From contig NZ_CP085193.1 of the NCBI RefSeq assembly GCF_024298965.1, forward strand, positions 868,001-932,000: a DNA stretch of 64,000 nt. The letters run 5' to 3'. The stretch comes from Streptomyces rapamycinicus NRRL 5491 (GTDB lineage Bacteria; Actinomycetota; Actinomycetes; Streptomycetales; Streptomycetaceae). Positions 43,308 through 52,185 of the stretch are shown here, in pieces; positions within the stretch are counted from its first letter, which is position 1, and every line of letters starts with the position of its first letter. The translations under genes and the position numbers were made by a program. The notes below the pieces were generated by a model. It made no database searches and was not told the DNA's origin. It saw only the letters and a list, made by a program, of their open reading frames with translations.

Positions 43308-45152
43308 CTATGGGACGGGGTCGATACCGGCCTGTGTCGGGCGGATCTTCTGGATGGTGCCGTCGGGGTCGAACCGCATCCGGTCGATGGCGACTTCGCG
43401 ATGGGTGCCGTCGCCGCCGGGGCGGGCGAAGCGGTGGTAGACGATGTACCACTCGTCGCGGCCCGGGACCTGGATGACGGAGTTGTGCCCGGTGCCGAGG
43501 ATCTGATCGCTTGGGTCCTTGGCCAGGACCGGGTTGCCCGCCGCCTTGGTGAAGGGGCCGAGCGGTGAGTCGGAGACTCCGTAGGCCACCCGGTAGTCCG
43601 GGCTGCGGGTGTCGTCCTCCGACCACATCGCGTAGTAGCGGCCCGCGCGCTTGAAGACGGTCGGGGCCTCGTTGTAGCCGGGCGGGGTGATCTTCACCGG
43701 CTGGGTGGCGAAGGAGACCATGTCGTCGTTCAGCCGGGCCGCCTCGAAGGCGCCCTGCCCGAAGTAGAGGTACGGGGTGCCGTCGTCGTCGACGAAGGCG
43801 TCCGGGTCGATCGACTGATGGCCGAACTGTCCCTTGGCGACCAGCGGTTTGCCGAGGGCATCGGTGAACGGCCCCTGGGGGCTGGAGGACTTGGCGACGC
43901 CGATGGACTGGCAGGCGCTGAAGTACATCCAGTAGGTGTCGCCCTTCTTCACCACCGAGGGGGCCCAGGCGTTCTCGTGGCACCAGGAGACATCGGCGAG
44001 GTCGAGGGCGGGGCCGTGGTCGGTCCAGTGGACGAGGTCGGGCGAGGAGAAGCCGTTGAAGCGGGTGCCGCTCCAGCCGGGGTGCCCGTCCTCGGTGGGG
44101 TAGATCCAGTACCGGCCCTCGGCGTACATCACATCGGGGTCGGCGTGGTAGCCGGGCAGGGCGGGGTTGGCATCGCCGGGCCGTACGGTGGCGGTCTCCC
44201 GGATGACGGTGCCGTGGCGTACCACCCCGGACAGGCCGGGCAGCTCCCGTTTGGGCGTCCAGTGCTCCAGGTCGGGGCTGTCGCTGTAGTAGTACTTCTT
44301 GACGGTGTACCCGTCCATGAACATGCGATAGCCGCCGCCGGGGAGGGCGACGACGGTCTGGCCCTCCAGCAGGCTGCCCCATCCCGCCCAGTCGCCCTTG
44401 CCGGTGAAGCGGTACGGGCCGGTGACGCGGTCGGCGACGGCGTGCTCGATGAGTTCGCCCGTGGCGTTCTTGGTGAACGCGTGGTACGTGGCGCCCTTAC
44501 GGACCACGAAGGTGTCGATGTAGCCGTTGTAGTCGCTCTCGCTCGGCGCGATGCCCTCGAGCGGCCGGGGCTCGCTCCACTTGGTGAGGGTGTCGTCGAG
44601 GGCGGTGAGGACGTAGGGCTGGAAGTGCCGGTAGGCGGTGGGCCCGGTGGACAGCGAGACGACGACGCGGACCTTGCCGTCGGGCGCGTCGGTGAAGAAC
44701 TCCGGTGCCCAGGTGTTGTTGGCGGCCACGCCGTGGTCGATGTCGGCGAGATGGGTCCAGGTGCGGCGGTCGTCGCTCACGGCGAGGCCGAAGGTGGTGC
44801 CGGTCCATCCGGTGGTGTAGGCGACGTAGTAGCGGCCGCCGCGGTGGATGACGCTGGGGTCGCGGACGAGACCGGAGGGCGGGGTGTACGCCTTGTCCTG
44901 GATCGACCAGAAGTTCCGCGCGTCGTCGGACCCGTAGACGTACATATTGCTCTCGCCGCTGTTCGTGAAGGCCGTGAACAGATAGCGGGAGACCGTGGTG
45001 GACTGCTGCACGGCGCGTCCGCTCCCGTCGCTCCGGTGGTGCTCCGCGGCGTGCACTCGGTTCGCGGTGAGGGGGACCACGAGGGCGAGGGCGGCCAACA
45101 GCGCGAGCAGCACCGCCGGCGCTCTCCAGGGTCGGGTGGTGTGCGGGGGCAT
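43308..45152 (-). CDS. Double-GH43 glycosidase (module order B'-A')
   Basis: 614 residues, signal peptide (LLALLAALALVVPLTANRVHA). Module B' (about 55-310) begins YLFTAFTNSGESNMYVYGS and shows SGLVRDPSVIHRGGRYYV, TWAPEFF and LEGQTVVALPGGGY; it is clearly homologous to module B of the gene downstream. Module A' (about 320-614) starts LPGYHADPDVMYAEGRYW and shows AWAPSVVKKG, DPDAFVDDDGTPYL and GYNEAPTVFKRAG, a different GH43 subfamily from module A. ATG at 45152 has AGGAG 7 nt upstream. Likely acts on arabinosyl or xylosyl side chains. Confidence 0.87.
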   Translation of the reverse strand: MPPHTTRPWRAPAVLLALLAALALVVPLTANRVHAAEHHRSDGSGRAVQQSTTVSRYLFTAFTNSGESNMYVYGSDDARNFWSIQDKAYTPPSGLVRDPSVIHRGGRYYVAYTTGWTGTTFGLAVSDDRRTWTHLADIDHGVAANNTWAPEFFTDAPDGKVRVVVSLSTGPTAYRHFQPYVLTALDDTLTKWSEPRPLEGIAPSESDYNGYIDTFVVRKGATYHAFTKNATGELIEHAVADRVTGPYRFTGKGDWAGWGSLLEGQTVVALPGGGYRMFMDGYTVKKYYYSDSPDLEHWTPKRELPGLSGVVRHGTVIRETATVRPGDANPALPGYHADPDVMYAEGRYWIYPTEDGHPGWSGTRFNGFSSPDLVHWTDHGPALDLADVSWCHENAWAPSVVKKGDTYWMYFSACQSIGVAKSSSPQGPFTDALGKPLVAKGQFGHQSIDPDAFVDDDGTPYLYFGQGAFEAARLNDDMVSFATQPVKITPPGYNEAPTVFKRAGRYYAMWSEDDTRSPDYRVAYGVSDSPLGPFTKAAGNPVLAKDPSDQILGTGHNSVIQVPGRDEWYIVYHRFARPGGDGTHREVAIDRMRFDPDGTIQKIRPTQAGIDPVP

Positions 45153-45179
45153 CAGAGGGCTCCTGCGATCCGAAGTGAT

Positions 45180-45247
45180 CGAATTTGTTCGGAGATTAAG
45201 GGTTCTGATGACTTCCGACAGCCCCTGGAGAGGGTGCGAAAGTTTCG
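45180..45247. promoter_or_regulatory. CGAA/TTCG palindromes upstream of the GH43 operon
   Basis: CGAATTTGTTCG (45180-45191) and CGAAAGTTTCG (45237-45247, perfect around one G) lie 28 and 85 bp upstream of the GH43 start at 45152. Their arms resemble those of the element before the GH127/146 gene (TTCGAAATTACGAA). This is a tentative shared regulator site for the glycan genes. Confidence 0.4.
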
Positions 45248-45302
45248 AAAACCCTGGAGCCCTGGAGGACGCGCGATGAAGTGGTGGAGGGGAGGGAGCG
45301 GG

Positions 45303-46334
45303 TCAGACGAAGGTCTGGCGCTGCAGCCAGAGGTCCCTGGCGGTTCCGCTGCCCTGGATGAAGACGTAGAGCAGGTTCTCCTCGTTCAGGATGGGGACGC
45401 CGACGCCCGCGGAGCCGACGACCCCGCCCAGGGACTGGAAGCCGCTGTACGCCGTGCCGTTCTCGGTGTTCTGCACCGCGACCCACAGGGCGTTGTCGGT
45501 GGCCTTGATGAACACGTTGATCCGGCCGTCCTGGGCCAGGGCGCAGGTGGGCCGCCAGACGATCTGCGCGCCGAGGCTCACGGCGGCGCCGAACGAGTCG
45601 TAGTCGTCGCTCTGTCCGACCCGCCGTACGGATCCGTCGGAGCCCCGGTAGAAGATCTGCACCCGTCCCGCCGCGTCCAGGCACACCGACGGACGGCTCG
45701 TCACGTTGGCGGCATTGAGGGAGAACGCCTCCCAGAGGGTGGAGTTGGCGGTCTGCTGCTGGATGGTGTACAGGGTCTCGCCCGAGCCCTTGACCGCCAC
45801 CACGAGCCGGCCTCCCCCGTCGAGGATGGGCGAAGGCGTGGCGAAGATGGCACCTCCGAGCGAGGTCGCGGAGGTGTAGGTCTCGTACTGGAGATCCTGG
45901 TTGCGGATGTACCACAGGGCGTTGTCGGTGCCGGGGAAGAACACGTAGATGCGGCCGTCGGCGCCGAGCGCCGCGGCCGGGTCGTCCCCGATGCCGGTGA
46001 CCAGGGTCTGGGGCGGTCCGTACCCGGAGTTGATGGCGGTCTGGGTGATGACCTCCAGATTGTTGCTCGGGGTGCGGTAGAAGACCCGGATCTTGCCGTC
46101 CTTGCCCCGGATCGGCGCCGGGATGCCGTCGACGGACAGGCCCGGGTACTGCTGCCACGGCCCCCAAGTGCCGTCGCGGGCCTCCACCCTGCTCCACAGG
46201 ACGTTCGACCCGCCCCGGATGAAGACCTGCACCCGGTCGTCGGCGAAGGCGACCGGGGCGGGCTCGGAGTGGATGCCGCCCTGGAGATTGATCCAGGTGC
46301 CCCAGACGGTGCCCGGGGTGGTGGAAACGGTCAT
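45303..46334 (-). CDS. Seven-bladed PLL-type beta-propeller lectin-like protein
   Basis: 343 residues without a signal peptide. Seven similar blades are recognisable by motifs such as RVQVFIRGGSNVLW, KIRVFYRTPSNNLEV, RIYVFFPGTDNALW, RLVVAVKGSGETLY, RVQIFYRGSDGSVRR, RINVFIKATDNALW and LLYVFIQGSGTARDLW. This matches the PLL/fucose-binding propeller family, which binds sugars on surfaces. ATG at 46334 follows GGGAGG by 7 nt. Lack of a signal suggests non-classical release or an intracellular role. It lies in the glycan-degradation strip but transcribes separately. Confidence 0.78.
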   Translation of the reverse strand: MTVSTTPGTVWGTWINLQGGIHSEPAPVAFADDRVQVFIRGGSNVLWSRVEARDGTWGPWQQYPGLSVDGIPAPIRGKDGKIRVFYRTPSNNLEVITQTAINSGYGPPQTLVTGIGDDPAAALGADGRIYVFFPGTDNALWYIRNQDLQYETYTSATSLGGAIFATPSPILDGGGRLVVAVKGSGETLYTIQQQTANSTLWEAFSLNAANVTSRPSVCLDAAGRVQIFYRGSDGSVRRVGQSDDYDSFGAAVSLGAQIVWRPTCALAQDGRINVFIKATDNALWVAVQNTENGTAYSGFQSLGGVVGSAGVGVPILNEENLLYVFIQGSGTARDLWLQRQTFV

Positions 46335-46584
46335 GGGAGGACCTCCCTGTTCTCGTGAGACCTCGTGAGGCCACGAGAGTCGCGGATACACCGTCAATTC
46401 CCGGGGCAAGCATGGCGGATACCCGAAGAAGACAAGATGTATGGATATGACCGACTCATCGCCATGAGGGGTTGTTATCGGATTGAATGCGCTCGCTTGC
46501 TTTGGAATTCGTCCTGCGAGAAGAGCGATACTGATCGCAAGCCCGGCGGCACCCGTCGCCCCGTCGCCCCTGCGCGCCGTGGGC

Positions 46585-46833
46585 GCCGGTTCGGCGTTCG
46601 AGCCGGACTTCGCCCTGCGGAACGCCCGCGCCGAGGACGGCTGTCTGCTGTGCCCGGACGGGCTGACGGGGGTCGCGCCCACCGGGGAGATCCAGCGCGT
46701 GCTCGGCCCGGAGGACGACCCGGGCAGGGCCGTACGGGAGCTGGTCGCCCTCGCCAACCGCGCGGGCGGGCCCGACAACGTCACCTGTGTGGTGGCCCAT
46801 GTGGCCGAACAGAAGGCGCTGACCTCGGTGTAA
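46585..46833 (+). pseudogene. C-terminal remnant of a PP2C-type serine/threonine phosphatase
   Basis: The frame from about 46597 to 46833 gives FEPDFALRNARAEDGCLLCP, DGLTGVAPTGEIQRVL and AGGPDNVTCVVAHV, the end of a PP2C phosphatase (usual LLCSDGL and GGxDNVTVVV motifs). The N-terminal two thirds, including the first metal ligands, are missing, and the DGL serine is changed to proline. The upstream sequence is AT-richer and non-coding. A gene relic left by rearrangement next to the GH127 gene. Confidence 0.72.
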
Positions 46834-47010
46834 GCCCCGCTCCGGCCGTCTCGCCCGCCCGCCGATTCCGGTTGTTGAACGTTGATGAATGGTGTGGGCA
46901 AGGTCTTGTCGGCCGGAAGAACGCGTCCATATGCTCGCGGCGGAAACCGGTTTCCACTCCTGCGTGACCGGGAGACGGCATACCGGCGGCGCGGCGTAAG
47001 GGGTGGGCGG

Positions 47011-49005
47011 ATGTCCGCAGGTCCGATCCGGCTCTCCCGGGAAGCGCACACCGCGCTCCGCCCGGCCACCTCCGCGCGGATCACCGGCGGCTTCTGGGCC
47101 GCCAGACGCCGCGTCAACGCCGAGGTGAGCGTTCCCCAGGGGCCGGACCGGCTGGAGCGGGCGGGCAATCTCGCCAACCTCCGGGCCGCCGCGGGAGCGG
47201 CGCCGGAGGAGTCCGGCTTCCGGGGCGACTTCCCGTTCCAGGACTCCGATGTGCACAAGTGGCTGGAGGCGGCGTCCTGGCAGCTGGCGGACGGCGCCGA
47301 GGGACCGGCCGAGGAGGAGCTGTCCCGGCAGGTGGAGCGGCTGGCCGGGCTGGTCGCGGCCGCCCAGGCCGAGGACGGCTATCTGCAGACGTACTACCAG
47401 CTGGGCCCGGACGCCCGGCGATGGGCGGATCCGCACTGGGGGCACGAGCTGTACTGCGCGGGCCATCTCCTCCAGGCCGCGGTCGCCCACCACCGGGCCA
47501 CCGGCCGGGACGGGCTGCTCGATGTGGCGGTGCGGTACGCCGATCTGATCGACGCCACCTTCGGGCCCGGCAAGGACGAGACGGTGTGCGGACATCCGGA
47601 GATCGAGACCGCGCTGGTCGAGCTGTACCGGGAGACCGGTGAGCGGCGGTACCTCGATCTGGCCGGGTACTTCGTGGACCGGCGCGGGCGGGGCAGCCTC
47701 GGCGAGGGTCCGCCGGACGGCTCGCCCGGCCCACGCCCCGGGGCGCCGTACTGGCAGGACCACGTCCCGGTGCGGGAGGCGACGGCGGTCGCCGGTCACG
47801 CGGTGCGCCAGCTGTACCTCCTGGCCGGGGCCGCCGATGTGGCGGCGGAGACCGGCGACGAGGGGCTGCGGGACGCCCTGGTGCGGCTCTGGGAGGACAT
47901 GGCCGCGACAAAGAGCCATCTGACCGGCGGGGTGGGCTCCCGCCATGAGCTGGAGTCCTTCGGGGACGCGTACGAGCTGCCGCCGGACCGGGCGTACGCC
48001 GAGACCTGCGCGGCCGTCGCCGCCATCCACTTCGGCTGGCGGATGGCGCTGCTGACCGGCGAGGCCCGCTACGGCGATCTGGTGGAGCGGACCCTGTTCA
48101 ACGGCTTCGCGTCGGGGGTGTCGATCGACGGTGAGCGCTGGCTCTATGTGAATCCGCTACGGGTCCGCCACGACGGTGAGAACCATAAGGACGATGCGAA
48201 CCGTAAGGCCGCCACCGGGGACCGGAGCGCCCACCGGACGTCGTGGTTCCGGTGTGCCTGCTGCCCGCCCAATGTGATGCGGCTGCTGGCCTCGCTGCCG
48301 CACTACATGGCGAGCGGCGACGCCGAGGGGCTCCAGCTGCACCAGTACGCGTCCGGCTCGTACGAGGCGGGCGGCGGGGCGGTACGGGTGGGGACCGGCT
48401 ACCCCTGGGAGGGGCGGATCGCGGTGGTCGTGGACGCGGCCCCGCCGGAGGCGGACTGGACGCTGTCGCTGCGCATCCCGCACTGGGCGCGGACGTACGA
48501 GGCGACGGTCGGCGGGGAGCCGGTGGCCGAGCGGGCCGAGAACGGCTGGCTGCGGCTGCGGCGGCGCTGGCGGCCCGGTGAGACGGTCGTGCTGAGCCTG
48601 CCCCTCGATCCCCGGCTCACCCGGCCCGATCCGCGGATCGACGGGGTGCGCGGCTGTGCCGCGATCGAGTGCGGCCCGCTGGTGTACTGCCTGGAGCAGT
48701 CCGATCAGCCCGCCGGGCCGCGGCTGGACGACATCGGCCTCGACCCGGATGCCGAGCTGATCACCGAGCACCGGCCGGAGCTGCTGGGCAGGGTGACCGT
48801 GATCACCGCCCTGGCCCTGCCCCACACCGCCGCGCGCGACGGCTGGTGGCCGTACCGGAGCGACGGCGCGGGCCCCGGCGGCGCCGCGGGCGGCGCGAAG
48901 GCCCCCGAGCCGGTCCCGGTGACCGCGATCCCGTACTACGCGTGGGCGAACCGCGAGCCCGGCGCGATGCGGGTGTGGATCCCGGTCCGGGACCAGCCCG
49001 GCTGA
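47011..49005 (+). CDS. Cytoplasmic GH127 beta-L-arabinofuranosidase
   Basis: 664 residues, no signal peptide. The catalytic (alpha/alpha)6 core shows AETCAAVAAIHFGWRM (E331, C333) and RCACCPPNVMRL (C417 and C418), matching the zinc-bound Cys nucleophile pattern of beta-L-arabinofuranosidase HypBA1, with the same C417/C418 numbering. A C-terminal beta domain follows. ATG at 47011 has AAGGGG 7 nt upstream. Expected to cleave beta-L-arabinobiose or Ara-Hyp taken up after extracellular attack by the secreted enzymes nearby. Confidence 0.92.
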   Translation: MSAGPIRLSREAHTALRPATSARITGGFWAARRRVNAEVSVPQGPDRLERAGNLANLRAAAGAAPEESGFRGDFPFQDSDVHKWLEAASWQLADGAEGPAEEELSRQVERLAGLVAAAQAEDGYLQTYYQLGPDARRWADPHWGHELYCAGHLLQAAVAHHRATGRDGLLDVAVRYADLIDATFGPGKDETVCGHPEIETALVELYRETGERRYLDLAGYFVDRRGRGSLGEGPPDGSPGPRPGAPYWQDHVPVREATAVAGHAVRQLYLLAGAADVAAETGDEGLRDALVRLWEDMAATKSHLTGGVGSRHELESFGDAYELPPDRAYAETCAAVAAIHFGWRMALLTGEARYGDLVERTLFNGFASGVSIDGERWLYVNPLRVRHDGENHKDDANRKAATGDRSAHRTSWFRCACCPPNVMRLLASLPHYMASGDAEGLQLHQYASGSYEAGGGAVRVGTGYPWEGRIAVVVDAAPPEADWTLSLRIPHWARTYEATVGGEPVAERAENGWLRLRRRWRPGETVVLSLPLDPRLTRPDPRIDGVRGCAAIECGPLVYCLEQSDQPAGPRLDDIGLDPDAELITEHRPELLGRVTVITALALPHTAARDGWWPYRSDGAGPGGAAGGAKAPEPVPVTAIPYYAWANREPGAMRVWIPVRDQPG

Positions 49006-49143
49006 CGGCCCGGACCGCCCGGCTGGTCCTCACCGGCGTACGGAACACCATTGCCCGCCGGAACTCGGCGGACACCCCACGCGTTCATCGCCCGAGGAAC
49101 ACGCTCCTGTGCCCGAGCGGCACCGGCCGACGGGAGATGCCCC

Positions 49144-49371
49144 GTGAGCACCGGATCCACACCCCGAGGGGACGACGCCGACGACTGGGACGACGTCGTC
49201 CTCGACGCGGACTTCATACGGGACGCCGAGGTCACCGAGCCCGCCGCGCGCACCCGGATGCTGACCGCGCGCTGGCGGCGCCGCGCGCCCGAGCCCCAGC
49301 CGTGGCGGGCGGACGAGCCACCGGCCGGCTGGTTCTGGAGCAAGCGCCGCAGGCGGCGCCGGCGGCGCTGA
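49144..49371 (+). CDS. Small conserved-type Streptomyces protein with Arg-rich tail
   Basis: 75 residues. The acidic front (DDADDWDDVVLDADFIRDAE) is followed by a proline/tryptophan segment (EPQPWRADEPPAGWFW) and a run of arginines at the end. The GTG at 49144 has GGGAG 7 nt upstream. The acidic-to-basic pattern and composition are characteristic of small actinomycete proteins of unknown function. No motif for catalysis or membrane insertion. Confidence 0.65.
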   Translation: MSTGSTPRGDDADDWDDVVLDADFIRDAEVTEPAARTRMLTARWRRRAPEPQPWRADEPPAGWFWSKRRRRRRRR

Positions 49372-49501
49372 CCTCGCCTCTCCGTTATCCGGTCGCAATT
49401 GCACGCGTAAAGACACCGCGCCACTTCCGGTGGGAGGATGCGGCCCGACTCACTGATCATGAGATCCGTGGTCGTCCGCCGACCCCGCCCCCGGAGGTGC
49501 C

Positions 49502-50299
49502 GTGTTCGCTCGCTCCGCGTTGCCGCCCGTCATAGCCGTCGCCGCCGTATCCGCCCTGCTGGCCGGGTGCACCAGCACCAAGTCGTCGGGGTCCGGCGGC
49601 AAGGACATCAGCCTGGTGAACTCCGGGAAGCTCACGACCTGCACTCACCTCCCCTACCCGCCGTTCCAGTCCAAGCAGGGCAAGAAGATCGTCGGCTTCG
49701 ATGTGGACATGGTCGATCTCGTGGCCTCCGCGCTCCATGTGAAGCAGGAGATCGTGGACACGCCCTTCGAGGGCATCCAGTCCGGGGAGGACCTCAACAC
49801 CAACCAGTGCGACGTGGCCGCCGCCGGGATGACCATCACCGAGGTGCGCGAGAAGAACCTGGACTTCTCCGCCCCCTATTTCGAGGCCACCCAGGCGCTG
49901 CTCACCACCAAGGGCAAGCCGTTCAAGTCCCTCGCCGACCTCAAGGGCAAGAAGCTCGCGGTCCAGCAGGGGACCACCGGTGAGGCCTACGCCCAGAAGC
50001 ACGCCAAGGGCGCGAAGCTGGTCCAGTTCGAAGACCTCGCGCTGCTGCTGACCGCCGTCAAGACCGGCCAGACCGACGCCGGCATCAATGACAACGGTGT
50101 GCTCTACGACTACGTCAAGGACAACCCCGACACCGCGGTGGCGGCCGAGTTCGACACCGGGGAGCAGTACGGCATCGCCGTGCGGACCGGCAATGACGCA
50201 CTGCGCAAGAAGATCAACGCGGTGCTCAAGGACGCGCGCGCGGACGGCTCCTACGACCGTATCTACAAGAAGTGGTTCGGCACCGCGCCCAAGAAGTGA
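49502..50299 (+). CDS. Polar amino-acid ABC transporter substrate-binding lipoprotein
   Basis: 265 residues. The signal ends in the lipobox LLAGC. The periplasmic-binding fold of family 3 is clear: CTHLPYPPFQSKQGKKIVGFD, DVAAAGMTITEVREKNLDFS and the hinge region LKGKKLAVQQGTTGEAYA. GTG at 49502 has GGAGG 4 nt upstream. It captures a polar amino acid or related ligand for the permease and ATPase encoded immediately downstream. Confidence 0.9.
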   Translation: MFARSALPPVIAVAAVSALLAGCTSTKSSGSGGKDISLVNSGKLTTCTHLPYPPFQSKQGKKIVGFDVDMVDLVASALHVKQEIVDTPFEGIQSGEDLNTNQCDVAAAGMTITEVREKNLDFSAPYFEATQALLTTKGKPFKSLADLKGKKLAVQQGTTGEAYAQKHAKGAKLVQFEDLALLLTAVKTGQTDAGINDNGVLYDYVKDNPDTAVAAEFDTGEQYGIAVRTGNDALRKKINAVLKDARADGSYDRIYKKWFGTAPKK

Positions 50300-50340
50300 C
50301 GCCCGCCGACGGCCATCGGAGCTGAGGAGTCCGCACACTT

Positions 50341-51126
50341 ATGGCAATGACCCGCCGGCAGCGGGCGCGGGCGATACGAGCGGTGCAGTACGCCGTGCTC
50401 GTCGCCCTGCTGCTCGCCATCGTCCTGGCCGCCGACTGGGGTGAACTGCGGCGCGCGTTCTTCGACGCCGAGGTCGCCCGGTCCCTGTTTCCCGACATCA
50501 TCACCACCGCCCTGGTCAACACCGTCGTCTACACCCTGCTCGGCTTCGGCTTCGGCCTGGTCCTCGGGGTGGTGCTGGCGCTGATGCGGCTCTCGCAGGT
50601 GCCGCCGTACCGCTGGCTGGCGGTGGCCTACATCGAGTTCTTCCGCGGAGTGCCCGCGCTGCTGGTGTTCATCGCGCTCGGCTTCGGGGTGCCGCTAGCC
50701 TTCCAGGTGGCGCTGGACCGGTATGTCACGGTCATGCTGGCGCTGGGGCTCGTCGGCGCCGCCTACATCGCGGAGACGATGCGGGCGGGCATCCAGGCGG
50801 TGCCCAAGGGGCAGATGGAGGCGGCGCGTTCGCTGGGCATGTCCCACAGCAGGGCGATGGCCTCGATCATCATCCCGCAGGCGTTCCGGATCGTCCTGCC
50901 GCCGCTCACCAATGAACTGGTGCTGCTGACCAAGGACTCCTCCCTGGTCTATCTGCTGGGGCTCTCCCTGGACCAGTACGAGCTGTCCAAGTTCGGCCGG
51001 GACGCGCTCAATCAGCACCGCAGCCTCACCCCGATCCTGGTCGCCGGGGTGTGCTACCTGATCATCACCGTTCCGCTCGGCCACCTGGTGCGCCGGCTCG
51101 AGGCACGTTCGGCGAAGGCGAGGTGA
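50341..51126 (+). CDS. Polar amino-acid ABC transporter permease (HEQRO family)
   Basis: 261 residues with about five transmembrane helices. The EAA motif [21 protein letters not shown] faces the ATPase, and the HisMQ-type start [21 protein letters not shown] is typical. It lies 41 bp after the binding-protein gene and overlaps the ATPase gene's GTG, so the three form one transcript. Confidence 0.9.
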   Translation: MAMTRRQRARAIRAVQYAVLVALLLAIVLAADWGELRRAFFDAEVARSLFPDIITTALVNTVVYTLLGFGFGLVLGVVLALMRLSQVPPYRWLAVAYIEFFRGVPALLVFIALGFGVPLAFQVALDRYVTVMLALGLVGAAYIAETMRAGIQAVPKGQMEAARSLGMSHSRAMASIIIPQAFRIVLPPLTNELVLLTKDSSLVYLLGLSLDQYELSKFGRDALNQHRSLTPILVAGVCYLIITVPLGHLVRRLEARSAKAR

Positions 51127-51131
51127 CCGGG

Positions 51132-51968
51132 ATGAAGGAGACGACGGAGGCGAAGGGGACCGGCGAGGCGGACGGCATCGCCATCCGGGTGGCGGGTCTG
51201 CACAAGTCCTTCGGTGAGCTGGAGGTGCTCAAGGGCATCGATCTCACCGTCCGGCGGGGCGAGGTGGTCTGTGTCATCGGCCCCTCGGGATCCGGCAAGT
51301 CGACGCTGCTGCGCTGTGTGAACCTCCTGGAGGAGCCGACCTCGGGCTCGGTCGCCGTGGCGGGGACCGAGGTCACCGACCCGGATGTGGACATCGACCG
51401 GGTGCGGCGGCGGATCGGCATGGTCTTCCAGGCGTTCAACCTCTTTCCGCATCTGACGGCGCTGGAGAACCTCACCATCGCCCAGCGGCGGGTGCTGCGC
51501 CGCGACAAGGCGGAGGCGGCGCGGATCGGCCGGGAGACCCTGCGGCGGGTCGGCCTGAGCGACAAGGAGTCGGTCTATCCGGCGCAGCTGTCGGGCGGAC
51601 AGCAGCAGCGGGTGGCCATCGCCCGGGCGCTGTCGATGGACCCGGAGCTGATGCTGTTCGACGAGCCGACCTCGGCGCTCGATCCGGAGCTGGTCGGCGA
51701 TGTGCTCGCGGTGATGCGCGCCCTGGCCGACGAGGGCATGACGATGCTGGTCGTCACCCATGAGATGAGCTTCGCGCGGGAGGTCGCCGACCGGGTCGTG
51801 TTCATGGACGACGGGGTGATCGTGGAGGAGGGCGGACCGGAGCAGGTCGTGTCCGATCCGGTCCACCCCCGCACCCGGGCCTTTCTCACCCGGGTGCTGA
51901 ACCCGGCCGCGGCGCGGGTCGGGGAGGTGCCGGACACGGGCCCGCACGGAGCGCGGATCGACCGCTGA
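51132..51968 (+). CDS. Polar amino-acid ABC transporter ATP-binding protein
   Basis: About 278 residues. Walker [10 protein letters not shown], signature LSGGQQQR and Walker [14 protein letters not shown] are intact, and the switch histidine is in [16 protein letters not shown]. This is the GlnQ/HisP class. ATG at 51132 has GAGG 8 nt upstream; GTG at 51123, overlapping the permease stop, is an alternative start. It powers the importer whose binding protein is upstream. Confidence 0.92.
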   Translation: MKETTEAKGTGEADGIAIRVAGLHKSFGELEVLKGIDLTVRRGEVVCVIGPSGSGKSTLLRCVNLLEEPTSGSVAVAGTEVTDPDVDIDRVRRRIGMVFQAFNLFPHLTALENLTIAQRRVLRRDKAEAARIGRETLRRVGLSDKESVYPAQLSGGQQQRVAIARALSMDPELMLFDEPTSALDPELVGDVLAVMRALADEGMTMLVVTHEMSFAREVADRVVFMDDGVIVEEGGPEQVVSDPVHPRTRAFLTRVLNPAAARVGEVPDTGPHGARIDR

Positions 51969-51993
51969 GCCGCGGGTGGGCGGGGTCCGCGTG

Positions 51994-52007
51994 GTCGACG
52001 CGTCGAC
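51994..52007. promoter_or_regulatory. 14-bp perfect palindrome after the ABC operon
   Basis: GTCGACGCGTCGAC is perfectly self-complementary. It is enclosed by GTGGTC (51991-51996) and GACCAC (52017-52022), which could close a larger hairpin. It lies 26 bp after the ATPase stop and 179 bp before the LacI gene, so it could serve as a terminator or as a regulator site. Confidence 0.45.
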
Positions 52008-52185
52008 GGCTCCCGGGACCACACGAAAAGCGGGCAACCTTATCGGGGGCGGCGGCGACAAGGAGTCGCGGGCCTCCCACCTCGACGACCGGGGTCTTCC
52101 CGGCGACTTGAGGCGGCCTTAGGGTTGGTAACCGATTGCTGCCCGGTCAGGGGTTCCACGTGGGCGGTTAGGGAAGGGAGTCTCA

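Noticed and set aside
43818..46358. 846-codon rightward frame opposite GH43 and the propeller
   Set aside because: Shadow of real genes; no motif, atypical composition.
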